In this document: positions 1 to 10,596 of the stretch, in pieces
Layout of the letters: each line of letters begins with the position of its first letter
How positions within the stretch are numbered: position 1 is the stretch's first letter
NCBI GenBank assembly: GCA_021234155.1
Contig: JAJEKV010000048.1
Coordinates: forward strand, 1,703,873 to 1,767,872
Length of the DNA: 64,000 nucleotides
DNA from: Isoetes taiwanensis
Taxonomy: Eukaryota; Streptophyta; Lycopodiopsida; Isoetales; Isoetaceae
Reading direction: 5' to 3'
The notes under the pieces: model-generated
Told to the model about the DNA's origin: nothing
Databases searched by the model: none
What the model saw: the letters and a program-made list of their open reading frames with translations, nothing else
Program-made: the position numbers and the translations under genes

Positions 1-351
1 ATCTGACAAAAGAAGTCTATAGGACCCTCACAGAAAGTGGTGGAGTTAGATGTGCCATCAAAGTGTTTTTGCCAGTTAATGTAATTTTCCTTCTTCTTTC
101 AATCTGAATCGTTTAAGGTTGCTCCTCAAACATATACGTGTAATCACATTACAACCAAGACATTAGAAGGCTTATTTTTTGCTGATTGGATGCGGAGGGA
201 GCATGAAAGTGGAGGTCAAATTACATAATGCATGGCTGCAACAAATACGTTCATTTTCCGGTAATATGTATATTTCTAAGACTATTGCAGATACAGATTC
301 ACCATTTCTAAGACTATTTCTAAAAGTTCATCATTTTTCTGCAGATACAGG

Positions 352-663
352 TTGACTAAGCAAATGTTATATTGCAACTATTTTATTGAAAGAAGAAAGC
401 GCTTTTGGAAGAATGGTCGTTATCATTGGAAAGCTGTGGAAGAACATGGCAGTAATCCTCTTTTCATGGATTTGAGTATTGTTTATGGCGAAGCTGATAA
501 TAGAGTGCTCAACGTGGAGGAGGATTGCACGCTACTTGACTGTAGAAAGCTGTTAGATACTTTCAGATGCATGGGGAGTTTCAATTCTTTTTTAATGGAA
601 GAAAGATTGGATATCGCAGGGAATGCGAAATCAAGTGTAAAGATTGCAAGTTTCCAAATGTAG
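352..663 (+). pseudogene. Unrecognised exon-like open reading frame
   Basis: An open stretch of 103 codons follows a pyrimidine-rich tract ending in CTGCAG, so it could be a terminal exon that begins at a splice acceptor near 343; no ATG opens it and its first codon would be TTG. The product is mixed, with a basic segment FIERRKRFWKNG near the start and an acidic, Cys-containing middle. I recognise no domain. It sits alone on the plus strand while the nearest recognisable exons (ankyrin, synaptotagmin-like) lie on the minus strand. It may be a fragment of a captured or decayed gene. Confidence 0.25.
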
Positions 664-2250
664 TCAGCATTAAATCAATAATATAATAGGGAAAAAAATT
701 TGTTGGATGTTGGATCTTCAGGTTCAATTCCTGAAATCAACTCTTTTGCTGATCAGGATTTTATATTGACTAGGTTCTTTTTACAGTTACAATTAAATGT
801 TCTTCTTTCTTGTAAGATGGAGCATTGAGTATTAAATCTTCTATGTCTTTGACTGCAGATTTCTGAGCCATGCATACAACTATTGATTCAGCTTTTCAAA
901 GTACTATTTGTTTAGATCTTTGATCTTATGCTGCAGATTTGCAAATGTTCTGGATTTCAATAGAGTGGCCAGAACGGTGAATGCAAATATTTTAAAGGGA
1001 AGTTAGATTCTCTACACACAGGTGAATGCAAATATTTGAAAGGGAAGTTAGATTCTCTACACACAGGTGGTATTATGATGTTGCTTCAGAGCGGACAGAG
1101 GTGGGAATTTAAAATTTGGATCTATAAACCACTGGGAGATGGTTTTGCTAACCTGTTGTAGCAATGAAGACAATGATGGGTGGTTTGGTTAAGGGTAATT
1201 TTTGGATTATCATCAGAAAAAGGTAGTTGAATCAACCGAGTGTAGTTGGGCATCATTGTGTTTGTTTCTCATTTTATTCATGATTCATGCTGTCACTTTT
1301 GATGGACACATACTCGCAAACATTATTTGAGGATAGGCAGATACTCCATTTGTGGAGAACATACAGATTTCTCGATGAAAGACGTTTAGGACTATATGAT
1401 AACCATGAATTCATAGGCAACTTTAGTTCCTCTTAGAAGAACGATTTTATTCAGCCAAAGTGGCAGTTTATTGATTTTGATATGCAAAATCGATATAAAA
1501 CATTTCTTTTTGAAAAAAAGGTAACTTCAGTTGCCCATGCACTCTCAGTATGGCGTACAATGGAGCAGGGGCGGGCAATACATCACTCAGTTTGTTGTAG
1601 TCAGGTGCCATGAATGGGGTCTGCAGTTGATTCAGGAAAGCAGTCAGGGGAAGGGCCCAACTAAATTTGTTCATCCAATCAGTTAGATAGGTTAATTGCA
1701 CTTGTTAAATGAAAGTGTAGATCTTTGTGAACATGTTAGCATCAGGAATTCAATGTGCCTTCAACCCAACTGTAGTTCTTTCATTTATTAAAGAAGAAAG
1801 AGGTTAGATTCATTTGCAATGGTTCCCTAGCAGGTTCTAAGCACACATAGGTATGTGCCATTTGGCAAGCACATTACGAAGGCAAATATAATTTCCCTCT
1901 ATCTAACTTCGTGCAGAAGTATGCAAGTACAATTGAATTGTAAAATTGAAGTAAAATTGAAGTTTGACTCAAGGAGCAAGTAGATAGATGCTAAATTATT
2001 GATTCTATCTGGACCCACTTTGGCAGGCATCAAGCGTTTAACACAAAAGTTTAAAAACTTCAAACAGACAAAAGTCCGTAGAAGGATCTGCAGGGTGTGT
2101 TCATGGAGGATGCAAAGAGCATCAGGTTGCTTTTACACCTTTGTTGACTTTCAAGGAACCATGGATATGACAATCAATTACCAAACGGACTATGACGACA
2201 TTTTTGTAATCCATTTACATCTGGTGATGGTGTATTCAATATTTTTGTAA
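664..2250. other. AT-rich stretch without a recognisable gene
   Basis: Apart from the 45-bp tandem duplication at 977-1066 I see only short open frames without domain resemblance. A 32-bp segment at 929-960 (TGCTGCAGATTTGC at its start) recurs exactly at 3297-3328, so part of this stretch shares history with the DNA beside the ankyrin and synaptotagmin-like fragments. Confidence 0.5.
977..1066 (+). repeat. 45-bp tandem duplication (two copies)
   Basis: The unit beginning GTGAATGCAAATATTT occurs at 977-1021 and again at 1022-1066 with one base different. It is non-coding and looks like a recent local duplication. Confidence 0.9.
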
Positions 2251-2254
2251 TCCC

Positions 2255-3073
2255 TAGGTTTCCCAATATTCAACAGCACACCAGGCTTCGTTATATGGCT
2301 CTGCTAAACTAGCTCCAACCCGAATTTCTTCTCCAGGACCGTAATCCCAAGACCATGCTCCAATGCTCACTTGACATCTCCTGCCTGCAACAACCACCAA
2401 ACACATTTCAAGCTATTAAGATTCAAAGGTTATTTTCCTTTAATTTGAAAGTTATTTTCCTTCAATTTACGATTTTCCCCAAAGAGGACTTCGCAAAGTT
2501 ATCTAAGAATCTGAATCCCTTTGCCAAAGAACAAGAAAAATCTGACAATTGGCATTTACCTCCAGCAAGTATTTGACAACAGTTGTGTGTCTTCCAATTA
2601 TTGCTGCAACCAAAGGTGTACAATCAATATTTGCATGTAGTGCAGGTTTAGCTGAGCGCAGCAGCATCCGATGCCATGAGTTGATATCCACACCACTCTA
2701 CATAACAAGTGTTTATATATCATTTCAACATGATCCTAGAAGCATACACCTTTTCCCTATGGGGAAAACAATCAGATAACAAATCAGTGACTTTTACCTT
2801 AATAAGGGTTTCAACAACATCAACAAAGCCTCGATTGCTAGCATGTACAACAGCTTGTGCTAGAACTTCTGGCCTTGTCATCTCAGAACTAATCAACAAC
2901 ACCGCAGCTTCAACTTTGCCATATAAGCATGCTTCCAATAATGCATCCTCCAGGGCAAGCTGTGAAGCACCAGATCGTTGTAACATGTCAAGTATCCTCC
3001 CATGTCCTTCTCTTGCAGCTGCAGTCATGGCATATCCTCGGAACAGCTTCTCATTAACATCGGCACCAGCTAG
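2255..3073 (-). pseudogene. Ankyrin-repeat protein gene fragment (three exons, damaged)
   Basis: Three minus-strand exons encode ankyrin repeats of a plant ankyrin family (recalled, not searched). Exon A (3073-2798, 92 codons) carries GADVNEKLFRGYAMTAAAREG and then RGFVDVVETLIK. Exon B (2697-2560, 46 codons) carries SAKPALHANIDCTPLVAAI. Both have AG acceptors and GT donors in phase 0. Exon C starts at 2384 with AGDVK, then needs a one-base shift to reach IGAWSWDYGPGEEIRVGA, and runs into a TAG soon after CAVEYW. Family members continue with more repeats here. The frameshift, early stop and lack of a found first exon suggest a gene fragment; a sequencing error in exon C could mimic part of this. 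Confidence 0.7.
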
Positions 3074-3296
3074 CTGGAGACAAAATTGAACATTAATACT
3101 GCTAAAACAGTATGCTTGATATTATTCCAACTACCCAAGGCACAGCGTATAGCACGATCTCCTCTTGCAGTACACATGCGATGTATATTTTATTATCTAA
3201 GGTGGCTGTATAATTGATACCCTTTTACTCTAGGGAATTTCAGCTCGGAGAAATGATGCAGAGATTTTACAGTGTATTTTACAACACTGTATATTC

Positions 3297-3328
3297 TGCT
3301 GCAGATTTGCAAATGTTCTGGATTTCAA
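3297..3328 (+). repeat. Second copy of a 32-bp segment also at 929-960
   Basis: The 32 bases are identical at both sites and the flanks diverge at once. It lies between the ankyrin and synaptotagmin-like fragments. Confidence 0.75.
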
Positions 3329-3424
3329 AAAGATCACAATTTCACTCGATGTAAACATTAGCTCCAAGTAATTCCCAAATAGTGATTTCAGAACTGATCC
3401 TTAGTTCCATTAAATAACAAGTAC

Positions 3425-3945
3425 CTGCACAGTAAGATCTGGACCAATGGTCTACCATTTTCTGATCCTCACTGTATCTCCAGTCTACTTCTATTTCCAA
3501 TGTGGACTCATCTTTTCCCCCTGCTGTGAATTGGACACCTGTTCGACAAGTTCAAAGAATTATATTGCAAAAATGCAGTTCAAACAAGAGTACCCAGAGT
3601 AATTGACTTGATGTTCAGTTCCAGGATTGGACCATATTTGTACTGATCTAATATGGGCTACAGTTGTACCTTCAACATTTCTGATGCTGCCTGAGTGACT
3701 GAGCAGTTAGGTGACAAGCATAGTTGTAAAACAAGAGACCATTAAGAATGAACATAAGAAATCTAGTACCTTGTCGACAAAAGGCCACACTTCGTCTAGT
3801 TCTTTGTTGAGCCACGATATCTAAAGCAAAGGATGTGATTTTACAAGCAATTACAATCAGACTGGAAAATATGAGGTTGAAAGCAATCTTTTAAGGGCTT
3901 CAGGTTGCATTTGACGGATACAAATCTCAGAATGGATTAGCAAAA
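3425..3945 (-). pseudogene. Synaptotagmin-like SMP-domain gene fragment
   Basis: Four small minus-strand exons read in the order of the SMP (lipid-transfer) domain of plant synaptotagmin/tricalbin proteins, which act at endoplasmic reticulum-plasma membrane contacts. The first ends QPEALKRLLSTSYFP with a GT donor at 3862. The next (3820-3770) encodes ISWLNKELDEVWPFVDK, a hallmark of the family. The third (3690-3594) encodes AASEMLKVQL, a TAG at 3660-3658, then PILDQYKYGPILELNIKSIT; family members have Glu-Pro-Ile-Leu at the TAG. The fourth (3538-3425) encodes GVQFTAGGKDESTLEIEVDW. Splice phases join correctly. The N-terminal membrane anchor and the C2 domains are absent nearby, so with the nonsense codon this is a fragment or pseudogene. 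Confidence 0.6.
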
Positions 3946-4181
3946 GCTGCCTCAGATGCATTATAGGCTTCTTCAGCAATACTTTGCTCTCAGAACAGTG
4001 GACAACCATGCAACCTATTAGTAAACAAATGATACAATCATTAGTAAACAATCATTGGCAATTAGCTACTGACCTGCACAAAATAATGTGGTAAAATAAC
4101 GAGGCAAAATCAGTCTGCACAAAATTTTGCTGCCCATTTCAACTTTCTTGAAGTGTACATACATGTGAAATAAGAATGTAA

Positions 4182-6725
4182 TTACAAACTAAACTTGCTT
4201 CCAACTCTTTGGCGCTTTTCCCTCCATTCTATGCACCTGTCATTTGCTTCTGAATTTTTCCAAGTTTCTCGCCTTCTCTTTTTTGCAGCTTCTATAGTTG
4301 CATCTAGGACATTTGGAGAAGCTCGTCTCACCATGTTTTCTTCATGACATGCTATTATTCTCCTATAGAACCATTGGTTCGTCTGAACTAGTGGATTAGA
4401 AAGAGAAGATTTATTGCTGCCACCTCGTTGTGTCTTTTGATTGAAGGCTACCTTTGCTTGCTTATGGGATTTTTCCATTCCCTGCGTGTTCCAGATAGCA
4501 AGGCTTCCATACTTTTCAGCAAACCAGGGGCCATGTGCATAAATTATATGCACATAATGTGTGACTTCGCTCTCTCCCCATGCTTGTATATAAGCTGTTG
4601 TAAAGGCGTTTACAGCAGCTCGAAATTGTTGCTTGTTGCTTTCAGTAAAGTAATGCTTCTGTAGCAGCACGTTAAGATCAGATATAGCATTCCATGCATT
4701 CAACTTTTTTGCTGTTGTCTCTGTTCTATCATGTTCTCTATATACCAACATCTTACCAAACTCGAAGTCTATCCACTTTAGACAAGAAATGACGTGCTTT
4801 ATCGCCTCCAATCGAAACCTTGGCTGGAATAGAGCTCCTACCATTAGATTTTTTAGTGTCTTTCTCCAACTTGACACATCCGCCATGTAAATCAGCCTCC
4901 GATAGTACTTTTTCCACTCGCTTAATCCCTTCTTTCCTGTCCTCCTCATTTCTGATATCCCATACAAAGCAGGCTGAATGGTGGATCATTTTATCAACAA
5001 TCCTTACAAGTGCATGAAGCGTACAAACATGAACCCTCTCCAACGGAATTGGCAATATTGGCAAAAACATTTTATCATTTATATGTCTATCTGGTGCTGC
5101 AAGCTGATCACAGTCCAAAGTACTTTTAGAGTGCCCTTTCTTTGATGATTTCAACGTATAATTGCAATATATACAATTCTTGGATGTCTTTGCACCCGTA
5201 TTTGAAATATTATGCATGCATTTTTCTGTTTTCAAATCAGAAGCCATGTGAAAATTAATCAAGAAGGCGCCAAATCCTTCAACAATCAATTTCTCACCAC
5301 TATGATACTTATGAATTAGAGCAGGGATGGTTGTTTGTTCAAATACCCATTTTAATACATCGTGGTTTTTCTTTCGGACTTGAAACAATTCTAACCACCA
5401 TGTATGATCCTCTGATTGAATGGAGAACCACTCGGGATCTCTCTTTTTCTTCTTCAATTTCCCTTGTTCTTCCTAGGATGACAGCAATGCCTTGTTCATG
5501 AGAGTCAAAGAAACTCGCTCATACTTTTTAGCATGAGATAATTCCATCTCATCTAACTTGATGCAAACTTCCAGCTGTCCTTCAACATCGCTTTCTTGCA
5601 AATTATAGTAAATTACCATAAATCTCAAAACACCTTCCAAATCTAACCACAAATTGTTATGTTCATTTAGACCTATCATAGATTTCCTTTCTTCTTTACC
5701 TTTTGAAGGATTCTTGGATGCAATTAGCAGGCTTGACAATATTGAGTGCATGCATCCAAATACTTCATTAATCGAATTGTTCCTCACTGCCCTTACCTTA
5801 TGTACATAGTACGGCCTTGGAACAATAAAACTTTTTGTACCAAGTGAAGTCAAGGCATCGTAGAATGGTTTGAACAGCAACCTATATGCTTTTGTGCTAA
5901 TCCCAGCCGAATCACAAATTGCTTGTATTTTTCCAATGTCAATCTTAGAGCAGATATCTTGAACAACCATGTTAGTTATAGCTTTTCTGAAATAGCCATT
6001 TTCTGGTGCATTTAGCATTGTCATAAGGTCCCCTTTTGTGGCAAAACTTCTCATAACTTTGCCAATGTTATGAGCACTTGTATCCTTCGCATTATCAGCT
6101 TTTGCATCGTTCTTTCCATGTACCATGTCACGTATAGCACAAATTCTTTCTCTAACAGCCCCACATGTGGGGTTTAATGTTGATATTGGCTTCAAGTTTT
6201 TCTTTCTTTCTCTAAGACCAAAAGAGATCTGTTTTAATCTTTTAAGCCTCCTCTCCAACATGCAAACTCTGATTTTATGTTTTTTAGCCTCAGAATTTGC
6301 AATTATTGATTCTCTATTTGACTGATTTACAACAAAATCCATCAATTTCATATCTTCTTCCAATTGCAAGATCCTATTTCTGAGCTGCGTTGTCAATTTA
6401 AATGCATCACGGTCCTTTACTTCAACTTGCTTGACCAATGAATCAACCATTTTAGTCAAATTTAAGCACTCTTCTTGCTTTTGCTGCAAGCAAAATGCCA
6501 GATTATTCATATGAAATAAAGTTTGCATGTTATACTGACCATACTTTCACAATAGCCAAGAAGCCCTGCTTTTCCTTCACAAACAAACTGCACAAGCTCA
6601 GCAATAGAATTGAATTTAGGATGCTTGCCCGTGAATGGATTTCTGGGGTATATCTCTCCCTTTGCCCATAAATTGGCATGTTTAGCTCCACTTTTCCTTA
6701 AATCATCTTCATCAAATTGTTTTCC
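4182..6725 (-). pseudogene. Transposase-like gene of unassigned family, interrupted
   Basis: Three minus-strand open segments form one gene of roughly 830 codons. An upstream exon (about 6725-6541) encodes GKQFDEDDLRKSGAKHANLW and ends at a GT donor; an intron of about 53 bp leads to QQKQEECLNL. Then follow a coiled coil rich in Leu, Lys and Glu, the segment DICSKIDIGKIQAICD, a Cys pair NCIYCNY, the segment IPLERVHVCTLHALVRIVDK and, near the end, NTQGMEKSHKQAKVAF. One in-frame TAG lies at 5475-5473 and one frameshift lies near 4780-4800, which links DKARHFLS to CLKWIDFEFGKM. I recall similar multi-exon, transposase-like proteins scattered through animal and non-seed-plant genomes, but I cannot assign a superfamily or the catalytic acids. 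No terminal repeats were found around it. Confidence 0.5.
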
Positions 6726-7444
6726 CTGCCCTCAAGGAAGAGTTTCGGTGGTCGATCTTGTGGTTGATCCGGAGAGTGAGAGTCTCAATGGCCGATTTTA
6801 TGCCCTGTAGATCCCAAAAACAAGATGTAAATGAGGAACGCTCTACGCACGAGCAAAGCCCCCTTTTTTTTTTTTTTTTAATGTGGCCACGTGGATGCTA
6901 AAATAATGCCTTTGGTTGTAAAGATACGGTTCTAATGTGAAGGATTTCTAAATCTTCTTGTTATAAAGACAAAGTGATGATGTGGAAAAGGTAAAATAGT
7001 AACTTAAAATGACATGGAATTTATCTTAGGATTTTCTTAGGAAGACGGTTGGAGACCCCATTTTTTTTCTAATGCTTATGTTTGTTGTACTAGAAGCCCT
7101 GTTTACAGGTTGATTCACTCAGATATCTATTTTCTGTTGCTAGAGCTCAAGAACAAACCCCATTAAACAACAGCTTTGTAATTTCTATGGCATTAAACAC
7201 TGAATTTGATGAAAGTTTTGGTTGCTTGAACCACATGCACGGTTGATCTCTCAAAAGAGGAAGCAAATGCAAGCTCATCAGCAGTCATAGAGCTAATAAC
7301 GACTTTTTGAATCCTGCTCATTCTTTTTCCATTTCTTTTTCCTGTTCCATTTCTTTTCTTGCAGAGATTAATGCAAGCCCAATTTGCAAGTTGCACTCAG
7401 GATGATAATATCTCTAGCCATTCTTTTTTTTTTTTTTTAATATG

Positions 7445-7609
7445 GGAAATTTACCAAAATAACCTTAATTGTTAATTCCCAAAAAGTCCTTTTGTATTTT
7501 TTAAATTCCCAAAATGCCCTTAATTCTTAAGTATTTTCCCAAATAGCTCTTTGTATTATAAAAACCACTTAAAAATACGTTTTCACAATAGATAGTCATT
7601 CTTTACATA
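7445..7609 (+). repeat. Left terminal inverted repeat of the MULE remnant
   Basis: This arm pairs with 7966-8132. It begins GGAAATTTACC and ends with TCATTCTTTACA. Confidence 0.8.
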
Positions 7610-7674
7610 GGGAAGTGTTTTTTACACATCACAAGAATTTGAAACCAATTCAGGTTACTTGTTGAGCTCATTTT

Positions 7675-7882
7675 GCTATTCATATATTGAAGCTATTTAT
7701 CCACCAGATATTGAACTTCTTGAAAATAATGAATGCTACCTTCTACAACACGTCATCCACCTGCCAGGCCTAAAAGGAAACAAGATCGGATAGAAGACAT
7801 GGATAGAGAAAAGCGCATACACAAGTGCAGACGTTGTGTTGATGGTAGCCATTATGAACGCAGTTGCAGAAATCTTATTTGA
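7675..7882 (+). pseudogene. C-terminal remnant of a MULE transposase (zinc knuckle)
   Basis: Frame at 7742-7882 reads HPPARPKRKQDRIED, then HKCRRCVDGSHYERSC and a stop. A basic proline/arginine stretch followed by a CCHC knuckle (C-x2-C-x4-H-x4-C) is the usual tail of MURA-type transposases. The preceding piece, SYIEAIYPPDIELLE at 7680, is in another frame, so at least one frameshift separates it. The DDE catalytic core is missing. The fragment lies exactly between the long inverted arms, which supports calling it the element's own transposase. Confidence 0.7.
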
Positions 7883-7965
7883 TATTTCCATTGCGTATTT
7901 TGTCTTAATGTGATATTCCAAAATTTATTTTCCAGATTGTTGTGATCTATAAGTAACACTTTCGT

Positions 7966-8132
7966 GTGTAAAGAATGATCATCTATTGTGAAAACATGAT
8001 TTTTGGTAATTTATAAAATACAAGAGCTATTTGGAAAAATACTTAAGAATTAAGAGCATTTTGGAAATTTAAAAAATACAAAGGACTTTTTGGGAATTAA
8101 GTCAACAATTAAGGTTATTTTGGTAAATTTCC
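7966..8132 (-). repeat. Right terminal inverted repeat of the MULE remnant
   Basis: Reverse complement of the left arm with a few substitutions and indels. It ends GGTAAATTTCC. Confidence 0.8.
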
Positions 8133-8134
8133 TT

Positions 8135-8567
8135 TTACGAACAATTTGAGATTGATCTATTTGAAGATGGTCTTTATCTTCATATGTTCAGGTCTAAAAT
8201 TGTGATTTGTCTTGCGTATCCATTTTGGCATTTTTAGAGTTGTATTCAAATCATGGACATGACAAATGTAGAATGGAATAGAATCCCATTTGACTCAAGG
8301 TTATGTAATGTATTTGATCCTCTTGAAAGTACAAATACAATTTAATCTTCTGTAATAAAATGCTAGAAAACATTTAGATTGGTTTTGTGCTCTAAATTAC
8401 ATTTCTACTTTGTGCAACATTAACAAGCCTAAGGAAACGATATAAACCATACAAGAAAAATGTTTTTAGCTGAACAAATTCGTTTGACACAAAATTGTTG
8501 CTAAGCAAGTATTTCACTACTAAACCTTGAACTTTAAGAGTAGGTCCAACCACACGAATATGGAACC
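8135..8567. other. AT-rich intergenic stretch
   Basis: No open frame with recognisable content and no repeat structure was seen. Confidence 0.4.
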
Positions 8568-9479
8568 AAAGAAATGTTTGCGGCCTTGGTCGTCGCAAGA
8601 AGGGAAATCTTTAAACCTAATTAATATAAGCATTTGAAGTCAAAGCAAACAACGTTGGTATTATAGATTCCACGGACAAGGCCATCGCCCATGTTTTCCC
8701 ATGTCATAGTGAATCAAAACTTGCTCATCAAACTTGCTTCAAAATGGAGGACTCCACAGACTTGTGTTCTTTCTGTCGAAAAGATTATCCCAGCAAAATG
8801 TCCATGCAACATTTTTCCATGCCATTGCTCGTGATATTTAGGCCTACTTCCAATAAACAACAGATTACAAGTTTGGAAAATCTGGCGCCTATTCGATTGA
8901 GCATACTGTTGATGCCGATTAGGCAGTTTCAACAGCGAACACTTTTTTTGAAATATTTTAGATACATACTAGTATTACCTAGAATATGCCAAAAACCCAC
9001 ATGCGCGAAGGGTTGCCCTGGCAAAGAAATGTTTGCGGCCTTGGTCGTCGCAAGAAGGGAAATCTTTAAACCTAATTAATATAAGCATTTGAAGTCGAAG
9101 CAAACAACGTTGGTATTATAGATTCCATGGACAAGGCCATCGCCCATGTTTCCCCATGTCATAGTGAATCAAAACTTGCTCATCAAACTTGCTTCAAAAT
9201 GGAGGACTCCACAGACTTGTGTTCTTTCTGTCGAAAAGATTATCCCAGCAAAATGTCCATGCAACATTTTTCCATGCCATTGCTCGTGATATTTAGGCCT
9301 ACTTCCAAGAAACAACAGATTACAAGTTTGGAAAATCTGGCGCCTGTTCGATTGAGCATACTGTTGATGCCGGTTAGGCAGTTTCAACAGCGAACACTTT
9401 TTTTGAAATATTTTAGATACATACTAGTATTACCTAGAATATGCCAAAAACCCACATGAGCGAAGAAAGTTTGCCCTGG
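8568..9479 (+). repeat. 455-bp tandem duplication of a non-coding repeat
   Basis: The block starting near AAAGAAATGTTTGCGGCC at 8568 is repeated from 9023 with a few substitutions and a small indel near its end. Both copies contain the same minus-strand open frame of 72 codons, which has no domain resemblance and probably reflects duplication, not coding. Both end with AATATGCCAAAAACCCACAT, a motif also seen beside the chromovirus insertion site at 46,203-46,222. Confidence 0.85.
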
Positions 9480-9705
9480 ATATATTCAATCGAATTGAAT
9501 TGTAAAAGAAAGAACTTGTTGAAATTATCTTGTATAAGTGAATTGAATTTTAAAAGAAGGAACTTGGTTGAAATTAGGAACTTCTTGAAATTATCTTGTA
9601 TAAGGCGGCCTTCGGTGGGACGGTTATTCCACGAGTTACAGAACGTACGGTTCCTCTTGCTGTTGAAAATAATCGGTGAAAACGTGAGCAAAAGCCAACG
9701 AGCGC

Positions 9706-9710
9706 AAAAA
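9706..9710 (-). terminator. Pol III oligo-T terminator of tRNA-Val
   Basis: Five consecutive T on the minus strand begin three bases past the discriminator base. Confidence 0.75.
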
Positions 9711-9713
9711 CTT

Positions 9714-9787
9714 TGGCTTCGCCCGGACTTGAACCGGAGACCTTCAGTGTGTTAGACTGACGTGATAACCAACTACACCACGAAACC
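9714..9787 (-). tRNA. tRNA-Val (anticodon AAC)
   Basis: The minus strand folds as a full cloverleaf. The acceptor stem pairs GGTTTCG with CGAAGCC. The D arm holds GTAGTTGGTTATC, the anticodon loop CTAACAC gives AAC, and the T arm is CCGGTTCAAGTCCGG. The discriminator is A. CCA is not encoded, as expected for a nuclear eukaryotic gene. Internal A and B box promoters are the D and T arms. A run of five T on the minus strand at 9710-9706 is the likely RNA polymerase III terminator. No intron is present. Confidence 0.95.
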
Positions 9788-10440
9788 TTGTTACCAGAAA
9801 TTGCAGATCAGTATTACTCATACTTATATCCGTAATATCACATGTAATTTTTTGCGTTGCACACTCTTTGTTCTTTGTGGGGAGTTGGCTCGCATCTATA
9901 GCTTAATTTACCCTTAAAATCGACTCCAAGTAATACATCTTCCGACAAGCGGATGGTCTTTTTTAGATTCGCGGAATAGCCCAGGTTAAAGCATGTACTG
10001 GTCGAGCAGTGGTTCAGGTAAGTCCGAAGATTTTTAATCTTACTGACGTTTAGGATGTGAAGGTAATGTTTGGCTATGATATTGTTAAGAAAAGAGCTTT
10101 TGGTCAGCTAAGGGAGAATAACTGGACTTTTAACGTGGATTTTGGAGGCAGTTGGATGATAATATATGTTCTTTTAGGTTAAGTCAGTTTATTGTTGCAA
10201 GTTGTTTGCGAATGCTTATTGAAGAGTTAGTGCTAGAACTTTGTTTCTGCTGCAAACAAACAACTAAATTGCAATGTCATTTACAAGAGACATTTATCTG
10301 AAACAATTTGTTTGATACTATTTTGCTGCATCAGTGGTCAGGTGCCTTTGAACATTTGTAGCCTCTTTATAGTGCATTGTTTACTAGCAATGCTTCCTAA
10401 ACAGATCACAGACATTTGCTTTGAATTGAAACACTAATTT
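9788..10440. other. AT-rich intergenic stretch between tRNA-Val and the NPF pseudogene
   Basis: No open frame of note, repeat or element boundary was recognised. Confidence 0.4.
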
Positions 10441-10596
10441 CTTGCTTCCATCAAGTAGGTAACTTAAGGATGTAACGACCCGACATGGCAGATGCAGGAA
10501 GCTACAGCCCGAATTGCGGTGCAAAATCCACCTTTTAGATAAAATTCGACCCCATTGCTGAAGGAAGGGCTACCTTATCCCAAACATTGCATAAAA

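Larger units (their letters stand above)
7445..8132 (+). mobile_element. Decayed Mutator-like (MULE) element with long terminal inverted repeats
   Basis: The segment at 7445-7609 matches the reverse complement of 7966-8132 over nearly its whole length, with small indels. Both ends carry GGAAATTTACCAAAATAA. Long inverted arms enclosing a fragment ending in a zinc knuckle are typical of MULEs. Only about 350 bp of interior remain, so the element is internally deleted and non-autonomous. I could not find a clear 9-bp target duplication: the flanks are poly-T on the left and TTTTACGAA on the right. Confidence 0.75.

Noticed and set aside
2250-4060. Helitron as the carrier of the ankyrin and synaptotagmin fragments
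   Set aside because: I could not find a matching TC start and hairpin-CTRR end around the fragments, so the carrier type stays open.
8714-9387. Pair of 72-codon minus-strand frames in the 455-bp duplication
   Set aside because: Same peptide in both copies but no family resemblance; duplication alone explains conservation.
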